Source: Prolixibacteraceae bacterium (lineage in GTDB: Bacteria; Bacteroidota; Bacteroidia; Bacteroidales; Prolixibacteraceae). From it: DNA of 14,396 bases. Location of the stretch: NCBI GenBank assembly GCA_014380255.1, contig JACMKG010000177.1, positions 1-14,396 of the forward strand, given 5' to 3'. Position numbers and translations under genes: made by a program. Under the pieces are notes generated by a model, which made no database searches, was not told the DNA's origin, and worked only from the letters and a program-made list of their open reading frames with translations. Positions 1 to 5,589 of this stretch are shown here, piece after piece; position 1 is the stretch's first letter, and each line of letters starts with the position of its first letter.

Positions 1-618
1 GAAGGCACAGGATTGGTTGACCCACTGCATAAATCCATCACCCAAATTCCAGTTAACGGCATGCTGCAACACGTATTTCTTCAAGGTGTCGCCATTCTTA
101 TCTATCAGCTCACAGGCAAAGAAAATTAACCCTTTGTCGGCAGCTCCGTCAAAAGCCTTGTAACGCTGATAAAGTAAAGCGGCTACTTTTCCGGGAAACG
201 ACTGCTGAGGTTTCATCTCCAGGGTATCTGTTTCATCCATAGCAATACCTGCTTCAGTGGTATTCGAAAATACAAAGCGCACCTCCGGATTCAAAAACGA
301 CTGCTCATAGGCCTCATACTCCAAATAAGGATTAATCCCACGGTTGATGCAGTCAATAAGGGTGTATTCCTTCACTGGCTTGCCCTCTTTGATCCCTTTC
401 AGGTATACATGGTAAAGCCCATCCTGCTTGTTCAACAGATCAACCATGCCGTTGGCCAAAGGCTGGATAACGTCAATACCTGTCTGAAACCCGATTTCAT
501 GATTCATCTTGTTTACAATCCAGTCGGTAAAGGCCCTTAGAAAATTACCTTCACCAAATTGTATGATCCGTGTAGGATAGTTTTTTGCTGTAGTAGCTGT
601 AGTACGATTAAGTTGCAT
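1..618 (-). CDS. uxaB: Tagaturonate reductase (altronate oxidoreductase), 5' part, truncated by window edge
   Basis: The minus strand is open from an ATG at 618 to base 1, giving 206 codons with no stop, so the C-terminal part lies outside the window. The N-terminus reads RIIQFGEGNFLRAFTDW, the dinucleotide-binding start typical of UxaB in the mannitol-dehydrogenase family. Further on come FSNTTEAGIAMDETDTL and FFACELIDKNGDTL, also conserved in this family. Family members are about 480 residues, so roughly 43 percent is present. The enzyme reduces tagaturonate to altronate with NADH in the cytoplasm, the second step of galacturonate catabolism after UxaC. It is divergent from the SGNH hydrolase gene at 1251. 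No sugar-acid regulator is visible. The family call is firm. Tagaturonate versus fructuronate/mannitol specificity rests on the FGEGNFLRAF signature and is slightly less certain. Confidence 0.9.
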   Translation of the reverse strand, partial: MQLNRTTATTAKNYPTRIIQFGEGNFLRAFTDWIVNKMNHEIGFQTGIDVIQPLANGMVDLLNKQDGLYHVYLKGIKEGKPVKEYTLIDCINRGINPYLEYEAYEQSFLNPEVRFVFSNTTEAGIAMDETDTLEMKPQQSFPGKVAALLYQRYKAFDGAADKGLIFFACELIDKNGDTLKKYVLQHAVNWNLGDGFMQWVNQSCAF

Positions 619-640
619 AGTATATAATTTAGTAAGTCTT

Positions 641-664
641 CCGTGTCCGCACACGGATTTGCGG
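641..664 (-). promoter_or_regulatory. Hairpin in the uxaB 5' leader with an alternative pairing
   Basis: CCGTGT (641-646) pairs with ACACGG (651-656) across the 4-nt loop CCGC. A competing stem, CCGCA (647-651) with TGCGG (660-664), overlaps it, so the two cannot form together. The site lies 23-46 nt upstream of the uxaB start and could be in its transcript leader. A regulatory role is inference; the structures are short. Confidence 0.25.
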
Positions 665-821
665 TAAATGTAATTTTTTATTCTTTTACCCTATTCTGTT
701 TCTTTTCACAAACAAACCACAACACATTGAATACCAATATAAATAATTTAATTATTAATGATTATTTAATAAATAGCATTCTATTTTCCCCTTAACATGG
801 GATAATATCTACTTTAAATAC

Positions 822-863
822 TCAATCCATCAGGATTGATGGACTGAAGGATTGATGGATTGA
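822..863. repeat. ATTGATGG simple-sequence tract with inverted repeat
   Basis: Copies of GATTGATGG-like words occur here. TCCATCA (826-832) and TGATGGA (837-843) form a 7-bp stem, and TCAATCCATC (822-831) is the complement of GATGGATTGA (854-863). The words resemble the ATGGTTTG tract at 11234-11280, so both may come from the same kind of slippage-prone intergenic sequence. Confidence 0.5.
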
Positions 864-949
864 TACTTTGCAACTCAGGCACTTCCTTCTTTGTCACTCA
901 GGCACTTTGGTACTTTTAACTTTTGCCTTGTGCCTCGTGCTCTTTCTGC

Positions 950-973
950 GGCCACGATGTATCGTGGCCCTAC
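950..973 (-). repeat. REP-like palindrome of GTAG type (single copy)
   Basis: GGCCACGAT (950-958) and ATCGTGGCC (961-969) form a perfect 9-bp stem around GT. On the minus strand the hairpin is immediately preceded by GTAG (970-973). A GTAG or GTCG tetranucleotide 5' of a short hairpin is the classic REP signature. The stem is unrelated to the GGCGATT stems at 2211-4053, so it would be a second family, probably served by a different RAYT. Only one copy is in the window, so repeat status rests on structure alone. Confidence 0.5.
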
Positions 974-1250
974 GGGCGTCCTGCATTAAACTCTTCCTTA
1001 TTTCCTCACACAATCAGGGTAAAAACCACTGATTAGGTCTGTTTTGAACAGCTGATTGGCTTGTCCATTTGAAACAGCCATCCAACCATCCAACATTAAA
1101 CATTCAACATTAAAATCCCTTCAACTCTTCTAACTTCCTTTTTACTTTTTACTTCTCCCTTTACCTTGTTCTTCCCTTTTTCCTTTTACCTTTATTGCCC
1201 GTAACCGAACGAGCATACTTCATATGTCAAACCCTAATAAATAACCAATT

Positions 1251-2015
1251 ATGAACTTTAACAGACGAAACTTTCTGCGCAGTGCAGCCATAGGTGCTGC
1301 AGGACTGACAGCTATTCCCGAAATTCTATCCGCTGCTATGCCAGCACCTCCCAAGAAGAAAAAAGGTTTATTATCATCACTGAATAAAGGGGATGTCATT
1401 CTTTTCCAGGGTGATTCAATTACCGATGCTGGGCGCGAGAAAGCCAAGCAGCTTCCCAACTCTCCCGGATCTTTCGGCTCTGGCTATGCTTACCTGGCCG
1501 CCTCCGGCATACTGAATGAATTTGCTGCCAAAGATCTGACCATTTACAACCGCGGAATCAGTGGCAACAAGGTTTTCCAGCTGGCCGACCGCTGGCAGAA
1601 AGATTGCCTGGAACTGAAACCAGCCTTGCTAAGCATCCTGATTGGCGTGAACGATTTCTGGCACAAGCTGAATGGGCAATACGACGGAACAGTTGAAGTG
1701 TATGAGAACGATTTACGCAAGCTGTTGCAGGAAACGAGAAAGGCCCTTCCTGATACCAAACTAGTTATCTGTGAACCTTTTGCCATCATGGACGGATCGG
1801 CTGTGGATGAAAAATGGTACCCCGAATTTAATGCCTACCGCGCTTCTGCCAAGAAGTTAGCCAATGAATTCGATGCCCTGTTTATCCCCTTCCAAACCAT
1901 CTTTAACGAGGCCGAAAAACATGCTCCGGGTAAATACTGGTCAGGCGACGGTGTTCATCCATCCATGGCAGGAGCCGCCCTCATGGCTCAAGCCTGGCTG
2001 AAAGCCGTTTCTTAA
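1251..2015 (+). CDS. Tat-exported SGNH/GDSL-family hydrolase (probable carbohydrate esterase)
   Basis: A 254-residue protein with a twin-arginine signal (NRRNFLRSAAIGAAGL, residues 4-19) for export in folded form. The SGNH blocks are all present: block I GDSITD with nucleophile Ser56, block II around RGISGNK (Gly105), block III GVND with Asn134, and block V DGVHPS with Asp233 and His236. Blocks I, III and V supply the nucleophile, oxyanion-hole Asn and Asp-His pair. Such enzymes hydrolyse ester bonds, and Bacteroidota members often remove acetyl groups from plant polysaccharides. The ATG at 1251 places the RR motif properly at the N-terminus. The divergent uxaB suggests a pectin-related substrate such as acetylated galacturonan or rhamnogalacturonan, which is inference. 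A strong hairpin follows at 2111, so it is probably monocistronic. Confidence 0.88.
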   Translation: MNFNRRNFLRSAAIGAAGLTAIPEILSAAMPAPPKKKKGLLSSLNKGDVILFQGDSITDAGREKAKQLPNSPGSFGSGYAYLAASGILNEFAAKDLTIYNRGISGNKVFQLADRWQKDCLELKPALLSILIGVNDFWHKLNGQYDGTVEVYENDLRKLLQETRKALPDTKLVICEPFAIMDGSAVDEKWYPEFNAYRASAKKLANEFDALFIPFQTIFNEAEKHAPGKYWSGDGVHPSMAGAALMAQAWLKAVS

Positions 2016-2110
2016 AGAAAGATAAAATGCTAAAAACATAAGATAGCTCCAGACAGATCATAAAAGAGAATCTTTTCCTGCAAAGATTGTTACAGGGCTA
2101 TTACAATAAA

Positions 2111-2140
2111 TAACTCCTGATTGGCGTCAATCAGGAGTTA
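2111..2140 (+). terminator. Strong hairpin terminator after the SGNH hydrolase gene
   Basis: TAACTCCTGATTG (2111-2123) pairs perfectly with CAATCAGGAGTTA (2128-2140) around the 4-nt loop GCGT, a 13-bp stem (14 with the flanking A2110-T2141). It lies 95 nt after the stop codon. The following T-run is short (TGCATTTT). The opposite strand reads TTTATTG after the hairpin, so it might stop transcription from both sides. It is unrelated in sequence to the REP elements that begin about 70 bp later. Confidence 0.65.
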
Positions 2141-2210
2141 TGCATTTTAGAGCATCCCCTACCTCAGTTACCGCTTTAATAAGCTGTAATGCATGTCCAA
2201 AGGCCAGACT

Positions 2211-2333
2211 GCGATTGGAAATCGCAGGACCGGGGGCTGGAGGATCGAAAAGCTAAGCGCCTTGAATGGCAGCACTAAAGAAGCCCTGGATGATGCCTGG
2301 ACGAAGCCTGGGTCGGGCGATTTCCAATCGCCC
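2211..2333 (+). repeat. REP module A: inverted REP (2211-2225) plus direct REP (2312-2333)
   Basis: The inverted element is GCGATT-GGA-AATCGC followed by AGGAC, which on the minus strand is GTCC just before the hairpin. The direct element reads GTCG followed by GGCGATT (2316-2322), loop TCC (2323-2325) and AATCGCC (2326-2332); with the shared G2315 and C2333 the stem is 8 bp. The 86-nt spacer contains GGGGGCTGGAGGAT and AAGCTAAGCGCC, shared with module B. Two opposed REPs form a BIME-like unit. The conserved linker follows at 2334-2429. Confidence 0.85.
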
Positions 2334-2429
2334 TTTGTCTAATGTCCATCTATCTTATGCTGATAGAAAACCAATAACCTCATCAGATGTCCCTTTATTC
2401 GCTTGTAATGTTTGCCCGTAGGTATAGAC
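2334..2429 (+). repeat. Conserved ~96-bp inter-REP linker (five tandem-array copies)
   Basis: A non-palindromic segment joins each direct REP to the next inverted REP. Copies are at 2334-2429, 2565-2658, 3543-3638, 3729-3824 and 3927-4022 (94-96 bp). Shared words include CTATGCTGATAGAAAACCAA, CCTCATCAGATGTCCC, TTCGCTTGTAATGTTTGCCC and GTAGGTATAG. The 3543 copy differs at several bases (CCAACGGCC, GGTTGCAACG), and the 3927 copy has TGCTGGTTAAAAACC. Conservation well beyond the hairpins suggests the repeating unit includes the linker. Spurious minus-strand ORFs encoding RGDWKSP-like peptides run across these copies. Confidence 0.85.
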
Positions 2430-2564
2430 CGCCCCGAGTCCTCGGGGGAAATCGCGGGAACCGGGGGCTGGAGGATTAAAAAGCTAAGCGCCGTGAATGG
2501 CAACACCGGAGAAGCCATGGATGATGCCTGGACAAAGCTTGGGTCGGGCGATTTCCAATCGCCC
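2430..2564 (+). repeat. REP module B: hybrid inverted REP (2430-2458) plus direct REP (2543-2564)
   Basis: The direct REP (GTC 2543-2545, stem 2546-2553 and 2557-2564, loop TCC) is intact. The inverted REP is abnormal. Where normal copies read CCG-CGATTG-GAAATCGC, this one has CCG, then the palindrome CCCCGAG-TC-CTCGGGG (2432-2447), then GAAATCGC (2448-2455). Six bases are thus replaced by a 16-nt hairpin of other origin. The same hybrid occurs at 4022-4053. The spacer resembles that of module A. Confidence 0.8.
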
Positions 2565-2658
2565 CTTGATAAATATCCATCTATCCTATGCTGATAGAAA
2601 ACCAATAACCTCATCAGATTTCCCTTTATTCGCTTGTAATGTTGGCCTGTAGGTATAG

Positions 2659-2750
2659 CCGCGATTGGAAATCGCGGGACCCAAGGCCTGAAGGATCAAG
2701 ATAATAGTGCTGTGCAAAGGATGCCTGGGTCGGGCGATTTTTAATCTCCC
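2659..2750 (+). repeat. REP module C: intact inverted REP plus decayed direct REP, just upstream of the RAYT
   Basis: The inverted REP has the strongest stem of its type: CCGCGATT (2659-2666), GGA, AATCGCGG (2670-2677), then GAC. The direct REP (GTC 2729-2731, stem 2732-2739) has loop TTT and right arm AATCTCCC (2743-2750), one mismatch to the left arm. The spacer CTGAAGGATCAAGATAATAG to GATGCCTGG is nearly identical to that of module E downstream of the RAYT, so the transposase gene lies between sister modules. It ends 80 bp before the RAYT start. Confidence 0.82.
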
Positions 2751-2830
2751 CTAAAATATTCAAGATGATGATAATAATCCAATGATAACCCCTTCTTTCT
2801 CCTTATATTAGTGTATTAATAAACATCACC

Positions 2831-3496
2831 ATGAGAGAGATAAAAGAATTCCATCGCCATGATTTACCCCATTATCAACAGCCTGGACAGGCCTATTTTA
2901 TCACATGGTGTTTAAAAGATGCAATTCCGGCAAAAGCATTTAAAACTTATTCCGAAAGAATGGAATTCCTCCAAGCCAGGATTGAGATGAATAAAAAAGA
3001 AAAGGTGGAAAAATCTATTATTGAAACCTTGGAACAGGAATTTAAAACTACCCGACGCAAATACATGAAGGCTTTTGATGATATGCTGGATGCTGATCGA
3101 AATCCTTCCGTTAACCTATCCAAGCCTGCCAATACCAGCATTATTATTGAATCCTTAAACTATTGGGAAGGCAGAAAGCTGCATAACTGTGCCTATGCCA
3201 TAATGAATAATCATGTGCACTGGGTCTTTGAAACACTTGAAAAGGATGAAAATGGGATTCCTGTTTATCTGGAAAAGATCATGCATTCGGTTAAGCGAAG
3301 CTCTGCCTATAAAATCAACAAACAGGAAAACAGGGCAGGAAATTTATGGCAGAAGGAAAGTTTCGATACCACTATCAGAAACCAAGTGCATATGTATAAT
3401 GCCATCAGTTATACTTTGAATAACCCTGTCTCGGCAGGTCTGGTATCCGACTGGAAGCTTTGGCCAGGCACCTATTATGAATTTGGAGAATTCTAA
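2831..3496 (+). CDS. REP-associated tyrosine transposase (RAYT, IS200-like Y1/HUH family)
   Basis: A 221-residue single-domain HUH nuclease-type transposase. Visible signatures: N-terminal YFITWCLKDAIP (22-33); the HUH motif NNHVHW (126-131) with His128 and His130 as metal ligands; LWQKESFDTTIR (172-183); and YTLNNPVSAGLV (194-205), in which Tyr194 is the likely catalytic tyrosine by family comparison. An insertion at about 35-110, rich in charged residues, is common in Bacteroidota members. RAYTs are domesticated, single-copy relatives of IS200/IS605 transposases that bind and cleave REP hairpins as single-stranded DNA. All conserved residues are present, so it is probably functional. REP modules flank it on both sides: direct REPs end 80 bp before and begin 24 bp after the gene. 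No ends of its own like an IS are visible. The start has no Shine-Dalgarno site. Confidence 0.92.
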   Translation: MREIKEFHRHDLPHYQQPGQAYFITWCLKDAIPAKAFKTYSERMEFLQARIEMNKKEKVEKSIIETLEQEFKTTRRKYMKAFDDMLDADRNPSVNLSKPANTSIIIESLNYWEGRKLHNCAYAIMNNHVHWVFETLEKDENGIPVYLEKIMHSVKRSSAYKINKQENRAGNLWQKESFDTTIRNQVHMYNAISYTLNNPVSAGLVSDWKLWPGTYYEFGEF

Positions 3497-3520
3497 TATT
3501 ACCGATAGCAGCCCTTTTTG

Positions 3521-3542
3521 GTCGGGCGATTTCCAATCGCCC
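3521..3542 (+). repeat. REP D: intact direct REP 24 bp after the RAYT stop
   Basis: GTC (3521-3523), GGGCGATT (3524-3531), loop TCC (3532-3534), AATCGCCC (3535-3542), followed by CTTG as in modules B, E and F. Its inverted partner is missing, as if the RAYT gene had taken its place. In the transcript the hairpin directly follows the transposase gene and could also limit read-through or protect the mRNA end, which is inference. Confidence 0.85.
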
Positions 3543-3638
3543 CTTGTAAAATGCTCCTTTATCCTATGCTGATAGAAAACCAACGGCCTCATCAGATGTC
3601 CCTATATTCGGTTGCAACGTTTGCCCGTAGGAATAGCC

Positions 3639-3728
3639 GCGATTGGGAATCGCAGGACCCAAACCCTGAAGGATCAAGATAATAGTGCTGTGCAAAGGAT
3701 GCCTGGGTCGGGCGATTTCCAATCGCCC
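3639..3728 (+). repeat. REP module E: inverted REP (3639-3653) plus direct REP (3707-3728)
   Basis: The inverted REP is GCGATT-GGG-AATCGC with loop GGG instead of GGA, then AGGACCC. The direct REP is GTC (3707-3709) with stem 3710-3717 and 3721-3728 around TCC. The spacer matches module C almost base for base (CCTGAAGGATCAAGATAATA and TGTGCAAAGGATGCCTGG). The linker follows at 3729-3824. Confidence 0.85.
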
Positions 3729-3824
3729 CTTGTTAAATATCCATCTATCCTATGCTGATAGAAAACCAATAACCTCATCAGATGTCCCTTTATTCGCTTG
3801 TAATGTTTGCCCGTAGGTATAGCC

Positions 3825-3926
3825 GCGATTGGAAATCGCAGGACCCAAGGCCTGAAGGATCAGAAATTTAAATGCAACGAAAGGCTGGTCTGGGCGAAGC
3901 TTGGGTCGGGCGATTTTTAATCGCCC
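3825..3926 (+). repeat. REP module F: inverted REP (3825-3839) plus direct REP (3905-3926)
   Basis: The inverted REP is GCGATT-GGA-AATCGC followed by AGGACCC. The direct REP has stem GGGCGATT (3908-3915) and AATCGCCC (3919-3926) with loop TTT instead of TCC; the stem itself is intact. The spacer begins like C and E (GGCCTGAAGGATCA) and then diverges, ending in GAAGCTTGGGTC. The linker 3927-4022 follows. Confidence 0.83.
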
Positions 3927-4021
3927 CTTGTAAAATGCTCCTTTATCCTATGCTGGTTAAAAACCAATAACCTCATCAGATGTCCCTTTATTCGCTTGTA
4001 ATGTTTGCCCGTAGGTATAGC

Positions 4022-4053
4022 CGCCCCGAGTCCTCGGGGGAAATCGCAGGACC
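4022..4053 (+). repeat. REP G: hybrid inverted REP at the array end, next to the DUF6266-like gene
   Basis: This is the same hybrid as at 2430: CCCCGAG (4024-4030), TC, CTCGGGG (4033-4039), then GAAATCGC (4040-4047) and AGGACCC. No direct REP follows; the array ends 12 bp before the stop codon of the convergent minus-strand gene at 4065. For that gene the GC-rich hairpin sits 26 nt past the stop and could act as a transcript end. Confidence 0.78.
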
Positions 4054-4064
4054 CAGTGGGGTGC

Positions 4065-4688
4065 TTAGATCTCCAGGCAAAAGCTTTGCGAATAGTCCCA
4101 GCGATCTGAAGAGGCCATGAAAAGGTAGAGATGGGTGGCCCCTTCAAAACTTAAAGGCAGAGGGAAAGTGCCCCCGCAGCTTCTTCTTCCCAACCCGGTG
4201 GGAGTCATCCCTGAAAAAACACCGTTTGCCTGTGCCATTACCATAAGCTCATCCCTTAGCCTTTCGCCTCCAATGTGATGATCCTGCGTCCAGCATACCC
4301 GGATCGTGGCAGGTTCTGCAACCTCCCTTTGCCCTGTAATTTCCAAAGGCAGTAAAAGCTTGCCGGTGGTAAGCCTTAACAGCCTGTAATCACCCATACT
4401 TCCATCCTTAGCAAAGGCCGAAGAATTGGCCTTGAGAAAAAGCCTGTAGCCGGTGGTGTTAACTGCTGCATCCTGCCAGATGCGGGCAATGGGCGTGTTT
4501 TTAAACTGTTTGCAAAAGCGGTTGATTTCCCGAAAGCGCTGCTGGTTTAACAGCTGTCCCCTGGTGCGGGAATCTTTTCTGACCGTAGGTGCCTTGCGCA
4601 CATAGGTGGTATCGAAATACTTCACATAGACCCTGTCGATGAGTTTTCCCGATAATCCGGCATCTGACTGATTGGTTACCCTTGCCAT
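4065..4688 (-). CDS. DUF6266-like protein of unknown function
   Basis: A 207-residue protein starting MARVTNQSDAGLSGKLIDRV. The N-terminal half (GLSGKLIDRVYVKYFDTTYV, then RKAPTVRKDSRTRGQLLNQQ, NTPIARIWQDAAVNTTGYRLF) has the layout of the Bacteroidota DUF6266 family: an N-terminal G-x-x-GK stretch, an aromatic/Y-x-R-x-x-P segment, a Q-rich helix, then a C-terminal beta-rich half. The C-terminal half (VCWTQDHHIGGERLRDELMVMAQ, THLYLFMASSDRWDYSQSFCL) looks like a beta-sandwich ending in the aromatic strand seen in that family. No signal peptide or membrane segment is visible, and the function is unknown. The ATG at 4688 gives the expected family start. It converges with the REP array. The assignment comes from memory of the family pattern. 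Confidence 0.6.
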   Translation of the reverse strand: MARVTNQSDAGLSGKLIDRVYVKYFDTTYVRKAPTVRKDSRTRGQLLNQQRFREINRFCKQFKNTPIARIWQDAAVNTTGYRLFLKANSSAFAKDGSMGDYRLLRLTTGKLLLPLEITGQREVAEPATIRVCWTQDHHIGGERLRDELMVMAQANGVFSGMTPTGLGRRSCGGTFPLPLSFEGATHLYLFMASSDRWDYSQSFCLEI

Positions 4689-5063
4689 ACCCTGCTATTA
4701 ATTGGTTCTAACTTTACCCGTTGTTTGTTTGCACATTGTTCGTACATTCTTCGTAAAGATACGAATAATGTACGAACAAACTACGAACAATGTACGAATA
4801 ATATACGAATAAAGTAAGGAGCAGGTAATACGCAGGTAATACTGATAACTATCCTAATTTCATCATTGATTCCACATCAACTTGGATAACTTTTCAGGTA
4901 AACAGAACCGCACAGCAAAAAATAATACCGATTGGAGAAGTGTAATAGTCCTCCCCAACTATCGGGATCGCATACTCAATTGGGCTATAACACTTTCTGC
5001 CTGTTTGGCGGGCAAGCATATCCATCGGCATTATACCAAGAAAGCAAATTAGACTATTTGACT
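4689..5063. other. Upstream region of the DUF6266-like gene
   Basis: It contains the TACGAA repeat cluster (4736-4806). A 45-codon minus-strand ORF at 4894-5031 is open but has no recognisable motif. Nothing else stands out. Confidence 0.4.
4736..4806. repeat. TACGAA inverted/direct repeat cluster upstream of the DUF6266-like gene
   Basis: A 20-nt arm (4736-4755, TTGTTCGTACATTCTTCGTA) is complementary to 4760-4779 with one mismatch, around the loop AAGA. A second copy of the right-arm sequence follows directly at 4782-4800 (TACGAACAATGTACGAATA), then a partial third (TATACGAATA). TACGAA or its complement TTCGTA occurs at least six times in about 70 bp. The cluster lies 48 nt upstream of the start, where a promoter, operator or leader hairpin would sit. 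Operator function is inference. Confidence 0.6.
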
Positions 5064-5443
5064 TAATGGACAAAAATGGTGTTAATATCTTCTAAAACGA
5101 TTGCCCTTATTAGGGTTTCAGCAATTGAAAGGTTTTGGATCAAAAAATAGCTCCTATACTATCGTTAAAAGTAGAACTTAAATCTATGTTAATAATGAGT
5201 TTTTTTAAGGCATTATAGCCTCAGAAAATATCAAAGGGTTATTCACAGTCTTCCTTTATTATATATATAGATCTTTCATGATGCTTATATTTAAAACATT
5301 ATCACAATTAGCTCCAGATTGATTTGGTATCAAAATATAGAAGGAATAGTATTGTTACTTAAAATATAATGTTAAAAATAAACATTAATTATTTTGTCTA
5401 ATTAAGATAGTTGCCAATAGAAAAACACCATTTTTGTCCATTA
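5064..5443. mobile_element. MITE-like 380-bp element with perfect 20-bp terminal inverted repeats
   Basis: TAATGGACAAAAATGGTGTT at 5064-5083 is repeated as an exact reverse complement at 5424-5443. The 340 bp between are very AT-rich and have no ORF of meaningful length. If the outermost TA on each side is read as a target duplication, the layout fits a Tc1/mariner/IS630-type MITE; if the ends are read as TGGACA...TGTCCA, it fits an IS3-like or other remnant, with imperfect 4-bp flanks TTAA/TTAC. No transposase is encoded, so movement would depend on a partner elsewhere. Only one copy is visible, so mobility is unproven. Confidence 0.5.
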
Positions 5444-5589
5444 CTCCGACTATTTAATAATTCCAAATGGCATAAAAGGATAGAACACATACAGTTTTCT
5501 TGCTAACATTCCTGAATGCAGCTTCCCAAAGTGAATTTATGAGATGACCAATTCCCACAACTCATTTTGATAGAAAGTAATGGTTTGTG
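5444..5589. other. Short intergenic stretch downstream of the histidine kinase gene
   Basis: No gene and no convincing terminator hairpin is seen here for the minus-strand kinase gene. Confidence 0.3.

Larger units (their letters stand above)
619..1250. other. Divergent intergenic region uxaB / SGNH hydrolase
   Basis: This 632-bp gap has no credible ORF. From the uxaB side it holds a GC-rich hairpin (641-664), an AT-rich stretch (about 700-800) where the uxaB promoter should lie, a short ATTGATGG-type simple repeat (822-863), a 12-bp direct repeat ACTCAGGCACTT (873-884 and 896-907), a 20-nt palindrome with a GTAG tetranucleotide (950-973), and CT-rich low-complexity sequence up to about 1190. 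A possible Bacteroidota-type promoter for the SGNH gene is TTG at 1195-1197 with TACTTC at 1216-1221, but the match to TAnnTTTG is poor. Confidence 0.6.

Noticed and set aside
2377..2400. Hammerhead ribozyme core: CTGATGAG on the minus strand of each linker
   Set aside because: The required GAAA box and the stems around it do not follow; GAAA in the linker is on the other strand.
2339..2614. Minus-strand ORFs across the REP array encoding MRLLVFYQH and RGDWKSPD peptides (also 3344-3592 and 3917-4147)
   Set aside because: The recurring peptides are translations of the linker and REP repeats and run across REP boundaries or into the real genes. No start signal or independent conservation supports them.
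2831..3496. A complete IS200/IS605 insertion sequence
   Set aside because: The protein is of the RAYT type, with no tnpB/accessory gene and no subterminal hairpins of its own distinct from the REPs.
2211..4053. CRISPR array
   Set aside because: The repeats are palindromic, come in two orientations, and are separated by conserved rather than unique segments, with irregular periods (186-231 bp). No cas gene is present.
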